DNA from: an uncultured Croceitalea sp.
GTDB taxonomy: Bacteria > Bacteroidota > Bacteroidia > Flavobacteriales > Flavobacteriaceae
DNA length: 64,000 nucleotides
Direction: 5' to 3'
NCBI GenBank assembly: GCA_947503285.1
Contig: CANNDD010000003.1
Span: forward strand, 372,001 to 436,000
A program made the translations under genes and the position numbers. Shown piece by piece: positions 24,945-35,003 of this stretch; position 1 is the first letter of the stretch; each line of letters begins with the position of its first letter. Under the pieces are notes generated by a model, which was given only the letters and a program-made list of their open reading frames with translations, did not search any database and was not told where the DNA came from.

Positions 24945-27900
24945 TTATCGATACAAGGTAAAATGCCCAACGAACTGTTGTTTCTCGGTATCATTGGCAT
25001 TGACCACATACCAATAATCACCTGTGGGCAAAGGACTGCCTGAATACGTACCGTCCCATTTTCGTACTTGATCCAACTCGGCCACCACCCTTCCGTAGCG
25101 ATCATAAATGATAACATCGATGTCAGGAAAGAACTCTCGATTCTTCGGAAACCACTCGTCATTTAGTCCATCACCATCGGGGGTGAAGAAATTTGGGAAC
25201 TCTGGCATACCCTCAAAATTGAATGGAAAGACAACCTCCACAAAACAACCCTGGGCATCTACTACCCTTACGGTTATCGTTGCATCAAAAATAATATTGA
25301 AAACATTTTCACTTCCTTGTGACTCTCCTTGAAAGAAATATTCATAGTCTCCAAATCCACCTGTAGCTATTGCCGTTACCTCATCAGCATCAGTTTTCAT
25401 CACCTCAATGGAAAGTGGTTCGTAGGCATCTATCGTAAATTCCACGAATGTGGTACAACCATTCGGATGATACAGAAATGCGGTATGATCTCCCGCAGGT
25501 AAATCCGCCCATTGTCGTTGTTCCGTAGCTATACTGATATCATCCACATCCAAAGAAATCAATACATCGGATAATGAAGACGAGTTAATCGGTACAATGG
25601 TTGCCGTACTATTAGGAAAAATCCCTTCACATCCGTATTCCACTTGGGCCTCTGCATTAATATCGACCCCTATACCGATAGGGACTACAATATTCTCGGT
25701 ACAGCCGTTAGCATCACGTACAAAGAAGACATAGCTTTCGCCACCAACCAAATTGTCAAAAAATAAATTATCATTTCTAACAAAATCAATATCATCGGAA
25801 GAGTTTATGGCAACTTCGTAATAAGAGGCCCCCATGGCATCTACAAACGGTGTACCACCTAAAATCGTCAACTGGGCCGTTCCGTCTGCGAAACCAAGAC
25901 AAATTTCAGGGGTTTCAACAGAAGATATCCGGATTGTCTCAGGTTCAAAAACCTCAACAAACGCAGTTTCGGAACACCCTTCGGAGTCTTGGATCAAAAT
26001 AGTATATTCCCGTCCATTTTCATCACCCTCTAAATCTTCGAAGGTGTAAATACCAGGATTATCGGGATCATTAAAGAACTCATTGAAATTAGGTCCGATG
26101 GCAAATTGTATCAGCCCTACACCCCCACTATTCACCTCAACAGTGATTGTACCATCTTCTTCACCACTACAACTTACCGGGGTAGCCGTGGCATTGAATA
26201 CGATAGGTGCCGGTCTTGAGACCACGTATGGACCTTCAATATCTTGACAGCTTGCACCACTGGTGACCGCTATGTAATAATCCGTGGCGTCATCGAGTCC
26301 TTCAAACGTACCAAAATCATTTGATGCCACCATCGTAGCCATAGCCGATGGATTGAACGCATCTACGGGATCGCCCAAATACAAGGTGTAGGTATTGGAC
26401 CCGACACCACCTGAGGAAAACGATTCTATACGACCATCAATTTCATTGGCACAAGAAATATCGTCGGGTTGGTTCACCACTAAATCGATATTCTGGGCAT
26501 CTACCAAGGTCAATCCGTTTGAGTTTATGGTTCCGCAAGTATTTGTAGCATTAATCTTACGGACTTCATATTGATAAAAACCTTGAACCCCATCAATCAA
26601 TACCTCGGTAGAAGGGTTACCAAGACCATCTTCGATTCGGATAAAAGGGTCGGTCAGATTACCGCCAGCAGTAATGGCCAAACGATATTCGTATTCAAAT
26701 CCAACTTCAGGGTTTTCAATGCTGAGACGCATTTGCCCCATACCCCCACAACCTGGTGCCTGTACCTGCACCAAATCCGGAATTATAGGTGGTGGTGGAT
26801 CGACATAGTATGGCTCCGTTACGCCAAAACACCCAAAACTTGAGGAAATTTCTATGGCATACCATCCTTGACTGATAAAACCACCACTAGCGCCTGTAAA
26901 GGTTGGCGAATCTTGCAAACCACTTCTAGAACTTTCGGTCAATGTTGTTGGATCAGCACTTGAATCTGTTTCTGAATAATAGATCAATTGATAAATGTAT
27001 CCCGCGCCAGGTACTCCGCCCGCTGCACCAGGTACTGCTGTTGCCACATCCCCTGTTGACGGATCAAACGCTTCCAATACGGCATTGTTACCATCTGGGC
27101 ACACCAAAGCCTGTGGTTCTCGTATACCCGCTAGAATTGGGTCTATGGCATTTAAGGTAATGTCAAAAGTAGCGGGGCAGCCTTCAACATCCCTAAATTG
27201 CACTTGGTAATCACCACTACTCAAATTCTCAAATCGATTGTTAATACTCCAGGTTTGGACCTCTGTTTCAAAACTACCATTCGTATCACCATCTTGCATT
27301 AATCGGTATTCATAAGCCGCATAATCCCAACCTCCATTCAGATTGGCTTCGATTACACCACTATCATCGTTACAACTGACATTTCCAATTTCAATGGCAT
27401 TGGGCACCAAAGGTCCGTTTGGCGCACGTACCGTTGCCACGTTACTAAGCCCTGGACATTGGGGGTCAGCTGACGTCGTTACGGCGACCTCATAGTTTCC
27501 ACCGACCAATCCCATGATACGTGCAGCGTCGCCATTACCATCTGGAAAATTGTTGGTATCGAAACTTCCCGTGGTCTGTGCGGGTAAAATCCTATTTCCA
27601 TTAACATCCAATAAAAATGCCTCATAACTAAATACACCTGTATAATCGGTGACTTCAATAAAAAGACTTCCGTTGGCATCACCATCACATAATACTGGGC
27701 TAGCCTCCGTAATAACTACCGTAGGGCTGATAGGCGGATGAACGGTATACCTAGGTAGTGGGTAACTACATCCATTTGCACTATCATCTTGAACTTCAAT
27801 TAAGTAATCGCCGGCATCCGGTAATTCGACGACTGCCGTGCCACCACCCGTTACAGTGACATTGTTGACCGTGGTACCCGAAGGCGCCGATGTGATTACC

Positions 27901-30900
27901 GTAAAGTCGGATGTGCCGACTACGGAAATCTCGACGCGTTCAGGATTTGCACAGGTCAAATCATTCAAGGTAGTAAGACTTGGTAGTACATCGGTCGGAG
28001 CAAAGACGTTCACTGTAAAACTGTCTTCGCATCCATTGGAATCTATAGCATAAATTGTAATTGTCTGGTCGGTACCATTGTCGACGATATCGAAATCAGG
28101 ACTACTCTGATAACTGTCGGTAGGGTCAATACGATATCCGTAAGGTCCACCATTGCCCGGGCTTACCAATTGTGCGGAAATGGTTGCGGTACTAAACCTG
28201 TTGGTACCGTCTTCACAAATTAAGGTCTCATCATTCGCCGTTATTTCGAAAACCGGGGGTTCCGTCAGGGTAATCTCTGCTTCATCAGTACATCCTTTAT
28301 CGGTAACCACTTGAACCACAAACGTACCCATACCAAGGCCATTAAAAGAACCTGAACCATTGGTTGCAATTGGCGTTTCGGTACCCGAAAGCGGTAATGA
28401 AGTAGCATACAACCGAAACTCATCAATACCATCACTGTCAGTACCTGGGCTAAGAACGGCATTGATACTACCGTCATTTGCTCCGTTACAGCTCACATTG
28501 GCCTCACCCATATCAGCTATGACAGGACTTACCGGGGCGTCAGCAATGATACTGTTTACCATAGTGGTACAATTAGTGGTACCATCGGTCACAAGGTTGT
28601 CGGTTACCTCAACTTGATAAGTTCCTGGTAAAATATTTTCAAAAATACCATCTGCATTGGGATCAGTAATGTCCACCGCATTCGAATTAAGGTCGGTCCC
28701 TGTAAGACGATAGGTAAAATCACCACTTCCCCCATTCGCCAAAATAGTTATGGTTCCATCTGCATCTTCACAGGTGGGGTCCGTTGAAAATCCCCCTGAT
28801 GCCGATAGTAATTGGAATACTTCCGCGGTTGTGGTAATGTCGCAACCATTGGCATCGATAACATACACGTCGTATACCCCAACACTAGGAACATTAAAGC
28901 TTGCCACAGTTGGGTTGATACCATCATAAGCAGGGGTCAATGTCTGTCCCGCCAAAGTGAACGTAGGGTTATTAACGTTAGCCGGCATTTCTAAATCAAT
29001 CTGAAAACCACCTAAAGGAGGAGTTACATCACATTGATTGTTCACCGAAATAGTAGGTAGCGGTAAATCGGGATCTAACTGCACAATGGCTGCGGATGTC
29101 ATAAATTCACAACCCCTAGAATCACGTACCCAAATATCATAAGATGTTCCCGGTGCAAGGGACCCCGCTAAGTATACGGTTGTTGCCGTATCGTAGTCCC
29201 CAGGCGTCGGCGTAAACCCTGCATCAACAAATGCATATTCATATGGAGAACCATCAGGGAGGGATCCAGCACCACTCGGAGGAAAAGGTGTACCACCACT
29301 TCCCCTGACGGTTAATTGACCAAGTTCGTTACAATTTGCATTTTGATTGTCAATAACATCTACACGGGGAAAATCCAATATCGCATCACCAGTATCACCA
29401 TCTGAGCATTCAGTGCCCCCAGCACCATCGTCAACCACAGTTATGGCATATGGCCCTTCCGGAACATCCAGCGTACCTGTCGTACTGGTTGATGTTGCAT
29501 CCGTAAATACAATTGCACCAGTATCCAAGTTTTGGATTTCAATAAAAAATGTTGCGCCCGTAGTACCGGTAATCGTCCAGTCTAAAGTTACCAAATCACC
29601 TACACAGGTGGCTCCCCCAACGTTTAAAACAACATCTACTGTTGAAGGTCCCTCGGGAATTGTAATGAGTTCTTCATAAGTACAGTTTGTAGCATAATCA
29701 ATAACTTCCACCGTAAATGATTGCCCAAATTGAATGTTGGTGAAACAGTACGATCGGTTTGGTGTTGGTGGTATACCCCCCAAATCTATGAACGATGGAT
29801 CTTCAATTCTACGAATTCCAAACGGTCCTGTACCTCCAACAATATCAACACAATAGGTAAACCCAGCATCATCGCAAACCAGTGGTAGCGTCGTAGTAGG
29901 TACAATATCAACCGTGGTAGAGGTGATACTGACCTGGTCCTGGTCGATACATCCTCTTGAATCCAATGTAATCACGTTGTAATCCCCTTCGGCCAAACCA
30001 CTGATCGTCAATGGTAAATCAGCTAAGGCAACATCTTCTTGCCTAAAAAATTCATTCCCAAAAATATCTTCTACTATGATGATAAAATTTGGTCTACCGT
30101 CTGTAATGGAATTAATGGTGATCCCACCCGAAACTACGCCGGCGGCACAAATTGCGGGATCTGGGGAAACATTTGTATCTGGAGGGTTTGTTGTATCGGG
30201 GGTAATCGTCACAGTTTGTACCCCTGTTGTACAATCACGGGCGTCTTTTACGATGTACTCGTAAGTACCTGCCGATAAACTGGAATATATGGTTTGCGAA
30301 CCATAGGTATATCCTAGAGGTTGGGCCGCATCAAATGGGCTATCGACCAGACCTGTTCCCAAGGGGGCAAAAATTACCTGAAATGCCGGTGTTCCAGATG
30401 TCACGTCTGGAATGATTTCCACATACCCACTATTGGCATCACCACAACTGGGACCAACAGGATTCGCAGTTGCCGTAATCGGTGCTGGAGCGGTAAAGGT
30501 CAATGGTGGCGACATGTTGGTACAGCCATTGCTATCCGTGACTTCCACGGTGTAATTTCCATCATTTCCTAAAGGAACCGTGTAATTAAAAGGGTTGGAA
30601 GGTAAGGGAAGACCAATGTGGCCCGCTACCGGGGTTCCATCTAAGAATATCGTATATGAAGTACTCGCCAAGGTGCTTATATCGCCCCCATTGACCGTAA
30701 TCTGCATTTCTCCATTGCCACCGCAGGGGATTTCCGTAATTAAATCCAAATCAATCTGTACTTGTGGAGGAATGGTTACCTGCAATTGGTCCGTACAATT
30801 ATTCCCATCTTCCACTTCCACGGTGTAGGTACCAGGTACCAGGCCGGTAAAAGTAGGACTGCCTTGTAAGGCACCACCATTAATACGGTATTGATGGGTA

Positions 30901-33608
30901 CCCAAAGCTGCCGTACCCGCTGTTGAACTCACGGTAATGGAACCAGGATTAGTGGGTGAAAAACAATAGTCGACCGCCCCTAATGCAATCGTAGGTGGAT
31001 TGACCGCACTTAAGGTAAAAGTAGTTGATGTAGAACAGCCTTCCGCGTCCGTAACGGTTAGAGTATAGGTACCTTCTGCCGTTAGGTTACCAAAAACACG
31101 ACCACTTTTAGGTCCTTGGGTGATTCCAGGTGGCGTTGGCCATTCCAATTCATAACGATATGTTCCAAAACCTCCCGTAGCATTTGCCCGAACACGACCG
31201 ATATTATTATTGGCACAGCTCATATCGGTGACATCCGCCGTTAAACCCAAGGGCGTCGTAGGTTCTTGTACGGTAATAGTTGCCGTATCTTGACATCCGC
31301 TATCTACATCGGTAACCGTTATGGTATAATTACCAGCACCCAATGCCGTGATAGGCACCTCTGCGTTATTTTGTGGTCCACTTTCGGCTCCGCCATTAAT
31401 GTTATAGGTATAATCTGTAGTAAAACCATCAATGATAAACGCACCATTGCCGTCCGTTGCTCCCGTACATACATTCAAATCACCTCCTGATTTTACACGA
31501 GCCCGTATCGAACTTATAACCGCTGGGGTAAAGCTTTCTTCATAAATACAACCATTGACATCAGTAATTCTGAAGGTATGGTTGATATTATTGGTAAGCC
31601 CGACAAACGTATCACTGGCACCGTTGTTTATGGTAACCGGGCTTATTACTTCATAGGTTGCAATGGCAAAGTTTGCCGTAGGTGTCAATACCACATCTGA
31701 GGTATTGGCGGCACAATTGGTATTGCTTTGAACAAAATCAATATTCGTCGGGGGGTCTACAGCTGCGATCGTGATCGCAGTGAAGTCCCTGCGGCATCCT
31801 GAGGCATTACGCACTGCAGGGGTATAGGTTCCAGCTGGTAAATTGTTAAACGTTTGTTGTGCGAAAAAATCGCTACCATTGATACTAAACTCATAGGGAC
31901 CTCCTCCAGCACCGGAATATGCGCCTGGAAAGATAATGGAACCGTCATTTATACCTCCTGAACCATCACAGGTCAAATCGACCCATGTTGGGTCCGCCCC
32001 ATTGATAGCCCCGCTTTCAGCAACTGTAATGGAATCAGGTAACGTAATAAAACAGCTAAATCCACCCTGTTCGTATTGTACTTGAATGGAATTGTACGTT
32101 CCGGCAGAAACCGATAATAAAGGATCAGTACTCCAAGGGTCGGTCGGTGTTGCCCGAAACGAAAGGTTATATCCTTTGGCATCCAATACGGTAATATCCA
32201 ATCGTGCCCCACCATTGGTACAGGTGCCATCAATGCCGACTACCGAAACATCTGGCGGTGTCAATTCCTGCACATTTGCGGATGCCGTAATAATACACCC
32301 ATTGGCATCGGTAATGGTGAAATCATAGGTGCCAGCAGCATTCACATTATAGGTGGTCTGGGTAGTGTAGGTACCACCCGAGTTACCTCCATCACTGGCT
32401 GTAAAGGTATAGGGCGGGGTACCACCTGATGTTCTAACAATGATATCAACCGTTGCGGAACCACAACCAGGTTCAGAACTCAAACTTTCATTGACCTCCG
32501 TAGATGCGGATAATGGTACAATACCATCCCCTATGGTTATGGGATCACCATTAACATCAAGACCTTGTCGTGGAGGCGGAATACCAGCGGCAATATCACC
32601 AGTACATTGTTGGGTCTCTACTTGTACACTATACGTACCAAAACCTACCGCGCTAAACGTGTAGGGATTGGATGTTATAAAAGTAGTAAACTCGATAGGG
32701 ATACCTACCTCATCCAATAAGGTGTATTTGTAGGGTCCGGGAACATCATTTACCGATACCGTAATACTTCCGGTATCGCCAAAGCATTGGGCATCGATGA
32801 ATTCAACATCGATACTGATATCCAATTGTTCAATAACAATGGGCTCATAGGGATACTCGCAGGTATTCGGTGTATTCTGTAATCTCGCTTTTACGATATA
32901 AGTACCTGGAGCAAGTCCATCGAATATCGGTGAGGCTTGCCATGCCCCAAAACCGCTACCGGAATCAATACTAAACTCATAAGCACTGGAAAGGTTGGTA
33001 ATTTGAATACGGCCATCAACGCCACAGATATAGTCCCTTTTTACAAAAGTCTGCGTAATCGTACTTTTTTTGACCTTAAAAAAGTATTGTTGCCCATCGG
33101 CAATTACCCGAAACTCGGCTCCGGAACCTGCGGGAATGGTACTGGCATCTAAATTAAAAGTTTGTGCGGTACCTACCGTAGTGTAACATGAAGTGGTGGT
33201 GTTGGGGCAGTCTTCATTAATGTCAGGCGAACATGATCCTCCAAGAATCTGCCATTGTACCGAGCCATAAGGTCCGCCAGAAAGTGCGATGGTACGGTCA
33301 TCAGAATCCCCACATAAATTAAAACGGGCAACCGTAAATCCGTTATTACTACATCCAACTTCTTCATCAGCACCTTGAATGATGGTCGTGAACATTGGTG
33401 CGACGGCGTTTGATACCTCGGTGAAATCTTTCTTTTTGGTATCTAAATCGGACTTTTCTAAAGACGAAGTGGTTTTCTCCTCTTTAGACATACCGAGTAC
33501 TGAACCAAATGCTAAATAATTTGGTCTTAATACTGCCGAATAAACTACAACTGATGATAACACCAATAGCAGGACATACAGATGACGCCTTGTTTTCTTG
33601 CGGGGCAT
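24945..33608 (-). CDS. giant T9SS-secreted adhesin, type B sorting domain
   Basis: 2887 residues. The N terminus (RKKTRRHLYVLLLVLSSVVVYSAV) is an export signal. Most of the protein is a run of about 25-30 Ig-like repeats of 80-110 residues, each ending near D-x-x-G-C-x (for example VTDANGC, VKDARDC, VEDGNNC), as in SprB-like proteins; the paired Cys per repeat probably form disulphides. The C terminus (FFTPDGDGLNDEW, IYDRYGRVV, WDGTYSGSPLPTGDYWYVV) is the gliding-motility-associated type B CTD used by the type IX secretion system. Likely a cell-surface adhesin for gliding or attachment. No partner genes (sprF-like) adjoin it. Confidence 0.93.
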   Translation of the reverse strand: MPRKKTRRHLYVLLLVLSSVVVYSAVLRPNYLAFGSVLGMSKEEKTTSSLEKSDLDTKKKDFTEVSNAVAPMFTTIIQGADEEVGCSNNGFTVARFNLCGDSDDRTIALSGGPYGSVQWQILGGSCSPDINEDCPNTTTSCYTTVGTAQTFNLDASTIPAGSGAEFRVIADGQQYFFKVKKSTITQTFVKRDYICGVDGRIQITNLSSAYEFSIDSGSGFGAWQASPIFDGLAPGTYIVKARLQNTPNTCEYPYEPIVIEQLDISIDVEFIDAQCFGDTGSITVSVNDVPGPYKYTLLDEVGIPIEFTTFITSNPYTFSAVGFGTYSVQVETQQCTGDIAAGIPPPRQGLDVNGDPITIGDGIVPLSASTEVNESLSSEPGCGSATVDIIVRTSGGTPPYTFTASDGGNSGGTYTTQTTYNVNAAGTYDFTITDANGCIITASANVQELTPPDVSVVGIDGTCTNGGARLDITVLDAKGYNLSFRATPTDPWSTDPLLSVSAGTYNSIQVQYEQGGFSCFITLPDSITVAESGAINGADPTWVDLTCDGSGGINDGSIIFPGAYSGAGGGPYEFSINGSDFFAQQTFNNLPAGTYTPAVRNASGCRRDFTAITIAAVDPPTNIDFVQSNTNCAANTSDVVLTPTANFAIATYEVISPVTINNGASDTFVGLTNNINHTFRITDVNGCIYEESFTPAVISSIRARVKSGGDLNVCTGATDGNGAFIIDGFTTDYTYNINGGAESGPQNNAEVPITALGAGNYTITVTDVDSGCQDTATITVQEPTTPLGLTADVTDMSCANNNIGRVRANATGGFGTYRYELEWPTPPGITQGPKSGRVFGNLTAEGTYTLTVTDAEGCSTSTTFTLSAVNPPTIALGAVDYCFSPTNPGSITVSSTAGTAALGTHQYRINGGALQGSPTFTGLVPGTYTVEVEDGNNCTDQLQVTIPPQVQIDLDLITEIPCGGNGEMQITVNGGDISTLASTSYTIFLDGTPVAGHIGLPLPSNPFNYTVPLGNDGNYTVEVTDSNGCTNMSPPLTFTAPAPITATANPVGPSCGDANSGYVEIIPDVTSGTPAFQVIFAPLGTGLVDSPFDAAQPLGYTYGSQTIYSSLSAGTYEYIVKDARDCTTGVQTVTITPDTTNPPDTNVSPDPAICAAGVVSGGITINSITDGRPNFIIIVEDIFGNEFFRQEDVALADLPLTISGLAEGDYNVITLDSRGCIDQDQVSITSTTVDIVPTTTLPLVCDDAGFTYCVDIVGGTGPFGIRRIEDPSFIDLGGIPPTPNRSYCFTNIQFGQSFTVEVIDYATNCTYEELITIPEGPSTVDVVLNVGGATCVGDLVTLDWTITGTTGATFFIEIQNLDTGAIVFTDATSTSTTGTLDVPEGPYAITVVDDGAGGTECSDGDTGDAILDFPRVDVIDNQNANCNELGQLTVRGSGGTPFPPSGAGSLPDGSPYEYAFVDAGFTPTPGDYDTATTVYLAGSLAPGTSYDIWVRDSRGCEFMTSAAIVQLDPDLPLPTISVNNQCDVTPPLGGFQIDLEMPANVNNPTFTLAGQTLTPAYDGINPTVASFNVPSVGVYDVYVIDANGCDITTTAEVFQLLSASGGFSTDPTCEDADGTITILANGGSGDFTYRLTGTDLNSNAVDITDPNADGIFENILPGTYQVEVTDNLVTDGTTNCTTMVNSIIADAPVSPVIADMGEANVSCNGANDGSINAVLSPGTDSDGIDEFRLYATSLPLSGTETPIATNGSGSFNGLGMGTFVVQVVTDKGCTDEAEITLTEPPVFEITANDETLICEDGTNRFSTATISAQLVSPGNGGPYGYRIDPTDSYQSSPDFDIVDNGTDQTITIYAIDSNGCEDSFTVNVFAPTDVLPSLTTLNDLTCANPERVEISVVGTSDFTVITSAPSGTTVNNVTVTGGGTAVVELPDAGDYLIEVQDDSANGCSYPLPRYTVHPPISPTVVITEASPVLCDGDANGSLFIEVTDYTGVFSYEAFLLDVNGNRILPAQTTGSFDTNNFPDGNGDAARIMGLVGGNYEVAVTTSADPQCPGLSNVATVRAPNGPLVPNAIEIGNVSCNDDSGVIEANLNGGWDYAAYEYRLMQDGDTNGSFETEVQTWSINNRFENLSSGDYQVQFRDVEGCPATFDITLNAIDPILAGIREPQALVCPDGNNAVLEAFDPSTGDVATAVPGAAGGVPGAGYIYQLIYYSETDSSADPTTLTESSRSGLQDSPTFTGASGGFISQGWYAIEISSSFGCFGVTEPYYVDPPPPIIPDLVQVQAPGCGGMGQMRLSIENPEVGFEYEYRLAITAGGNLTDPFIRIEDGLGNPSTEVLIDGVQGFYQYEVRKINATNTCGTINSNGLTLVDAQNIDLVVNQPDDISCANEIDGRIESFSSGGVGSNTYTLYLGDPVDAFNPSAMATMVASNDFGTFEGLDDATDYYIAVTSGASCQDIEGPYVVSRPAPIVFNATATPVSCSGEEDGTITVEVNSGGVGLIQFAIGPNFNEFFNDPDNPGIYTFEDLEGDENGREYTILIQDSEGCSETAFVEVFEPETIRISSVETPEICLGFADGTAQLTILGGTPFVDAMGASYYEVAINSSDDIDFVRNDNLFFDNLVGGESYVFFVRDANGCTENIVVPIGIGVDINAEAQVEYGCEGIFPNSTATIVPINSSSLSDVLISLDVDDISIATEQRQWADLPAGDHTAFLYHPNGCTTFVEFTIDAYEPLSIEVMKTDADEVTAIATGGFGDYEYFFQGESQGSENVFNIIFDATITVRVVDAQGCFVEVVFPFNFEGMPEFPNFFTPDGDGLNDEWFPKNREFFPDIDVIIYDRYGRVVAELDQVRKWDGTYSGSPLPTGDYWYVVNANDTEKQQFVGHFTLYR

Positions 33609-33765
33609 AGGTTAAGCTAGGTTTGTTAGTATACCGGGATTTGGGAGCCTAATACACTAATTTGTAATTATCTAAACTTATAAAATCTAAATTAATTTTA
33701 ACGTTTCATTGAACTACAGAAAAAAGCAGTTCAACTATTTTTATATACACTCTAACGATAAAATT

Positions 33766-34884
33766 ATGAAAAAGCGTGCATTGTACCCCTATTTTTTCGT
33801 TGTACTGCTCTTTGATGCCTGCGGCCAGACTACGGATAAAAACATTACGACACCCTTAACCAATTCATTTACAGCATCTTTAGTGGTTGATGGACTTCAA
33901 AATCCATGGGGAATGGTTTTTTTACCCAATGGGAAAATTTTAACAACTGAAAAAGCCGGAAAACTCCTATTATTCCAAAATGGCTCTAAAACGGAAATAA
34001 CCAATTTGCCCAATATTTATGTACGCGGACAAGGTGGCTTTCTAGATGTGGAATTGCATCCTAACTATAATGAAAATGGTTGGATCTATTTTTCCTATTC
34101 CTCTTCAGAGGGTAATGAAAGTGGGGGAAATACAGCTATTATAAGGGCGAAGCTAGTTGCAAATCAACTGACAAACAAAGAACTACTCTATAAAGGGGTG
34201 CCAAATACCCGTAAAGGGCAGCATTGGGGTTCACGACTGGAATTTGATGATAAAGGATATCTATACTTTTCTATTGGCGATCGCGGAAATCGGGATGTCA
34301 ATCCACAAGATATCACGCGGGATGGGGGTAAGATATACCGAATTCATGACGATGGCCGTATTCCAGACGACAATCCCTTCATAGACCGTAAAGGGGCAAA
34401 AAAAGCCATTTACAGCTACGGACATCGCAATCCGCAGGGTTTGGTAAAAAACCCCTTTACCGGAGAAATTTGGAATCACGAACATGGTCCGCGTGGAGGC
34501 GATGAAATCAATATCGTGGAAAAAGGAAAAAATTACGGATGGCCGGTCATCACGTATGGCATCAATTATTCAGGGACCAAGATTACCGATCAAACCGCAA
34601 AATCAGGTATGGAACAGCCAGTTTACCAATGGACGCCTTCCATTGCACCATCTGGAATGACCTTTGTGAGCTCAGAAAACTATCCCGATTGGCAGGGAAG
34701 TCTATTGGTAGGGTCTTTGGCTTTTCAATATTTGGAGCGCTTAGAACTAAAAAATGGAAAAGTGGTCCGCCGTGAAAAACTGTTGGATGGCCTGGGTAGG
34801 GTTCGAAACGTTCGCCAAGCCCCAGATGGTTTTATTTATGTAGCCGTTGAGGGCAAGGGCATTTATCGATTGGATCCTAAATAA
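33766..34884 (+). CDS. PQQ-dependent sugar dehydrogenase, lipoprotein
   Basis: 372 residues from ATG 33766; the frame extends 19 codons upstream but only this start gives a signal sequence (MKKRALYPYFFVVLLFDAC) with a lipobox-like Cys. The remainder is the beta-propeller of glucose/sorbosone dehydrogenases: NPWGMVFLPNG, DVELHPNY, HWGSRLEFDDKGYLYFSIGDRG, YSYGHRNPQGL, WNHEHGPRGGDEIN and NYGWPVITYG. These histidines and arginines line the PQQ and sugar site in characterised members. Oxidises a sugar or alcohol in the periplasm. Monocistronic. Confidence 0.9.
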   Translation: MKKRALYPYFFVVLLFDACGQTTDKNITTPLTNSFTASLVVDGLQNPWGMVFLPNGKILTTEKAGKLLLFQNGSKTEITNLPNIYVRGQGGFLDVELHPNYNENGWIYFSYSSSEGNESGGNTAIIRAKLVANQLTNKELLYKGVPNTRKGQHWGSRLEFDDKGYLYFSIGDRGNRDVNPQDITRDGGKIYRIHDDGRIPDDNPFIDRKGAKKAIYSYGHRNPQGLVKNPFTGEIWNHEHGPRGGDEINIVEKGKNYGWPVITYGINYSGTKITDQTAKSGMEQPVYQWTPSIAPSGMTFVSSENYPDWQGSLLVGSLAFQYLERLELKNGKVVRREKLLDGLGRVRNVRQAPDGFIYVAVEGKGIYRLDPK

Positions 34885-34944
34885 GCTATCCACATTATTT
34901 CTTTTTAGCTTTTTAAAAAGGTTTTCAACGATAGTTTCATGTTA

Positions 34945-34964
34945 TCCTGAGCGCAGTCGAAGGA
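34945..34964. repeat. REP-like imperfect palindrome
   Basis: Contains GAGCGCAGTCGA, the core also found in the 30-bp inverted repeats that flank the GIY-YIG gene at 53863. It lies between two convergent genes, the usual place for such repeats. Confidence 0.55.
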
Positions 34965-35003
34965 CTATTGCCATAAGAAGGAACCATATTGTTTCTCGAT
35001 GTT

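Noticed and set aside
24945-33608. Many plus- and minus-strand frames inside the adhesin gene
   Set aside because: They overlap the 2887-codon frame whose repeats and C-terminal sorting domain are clearly real.
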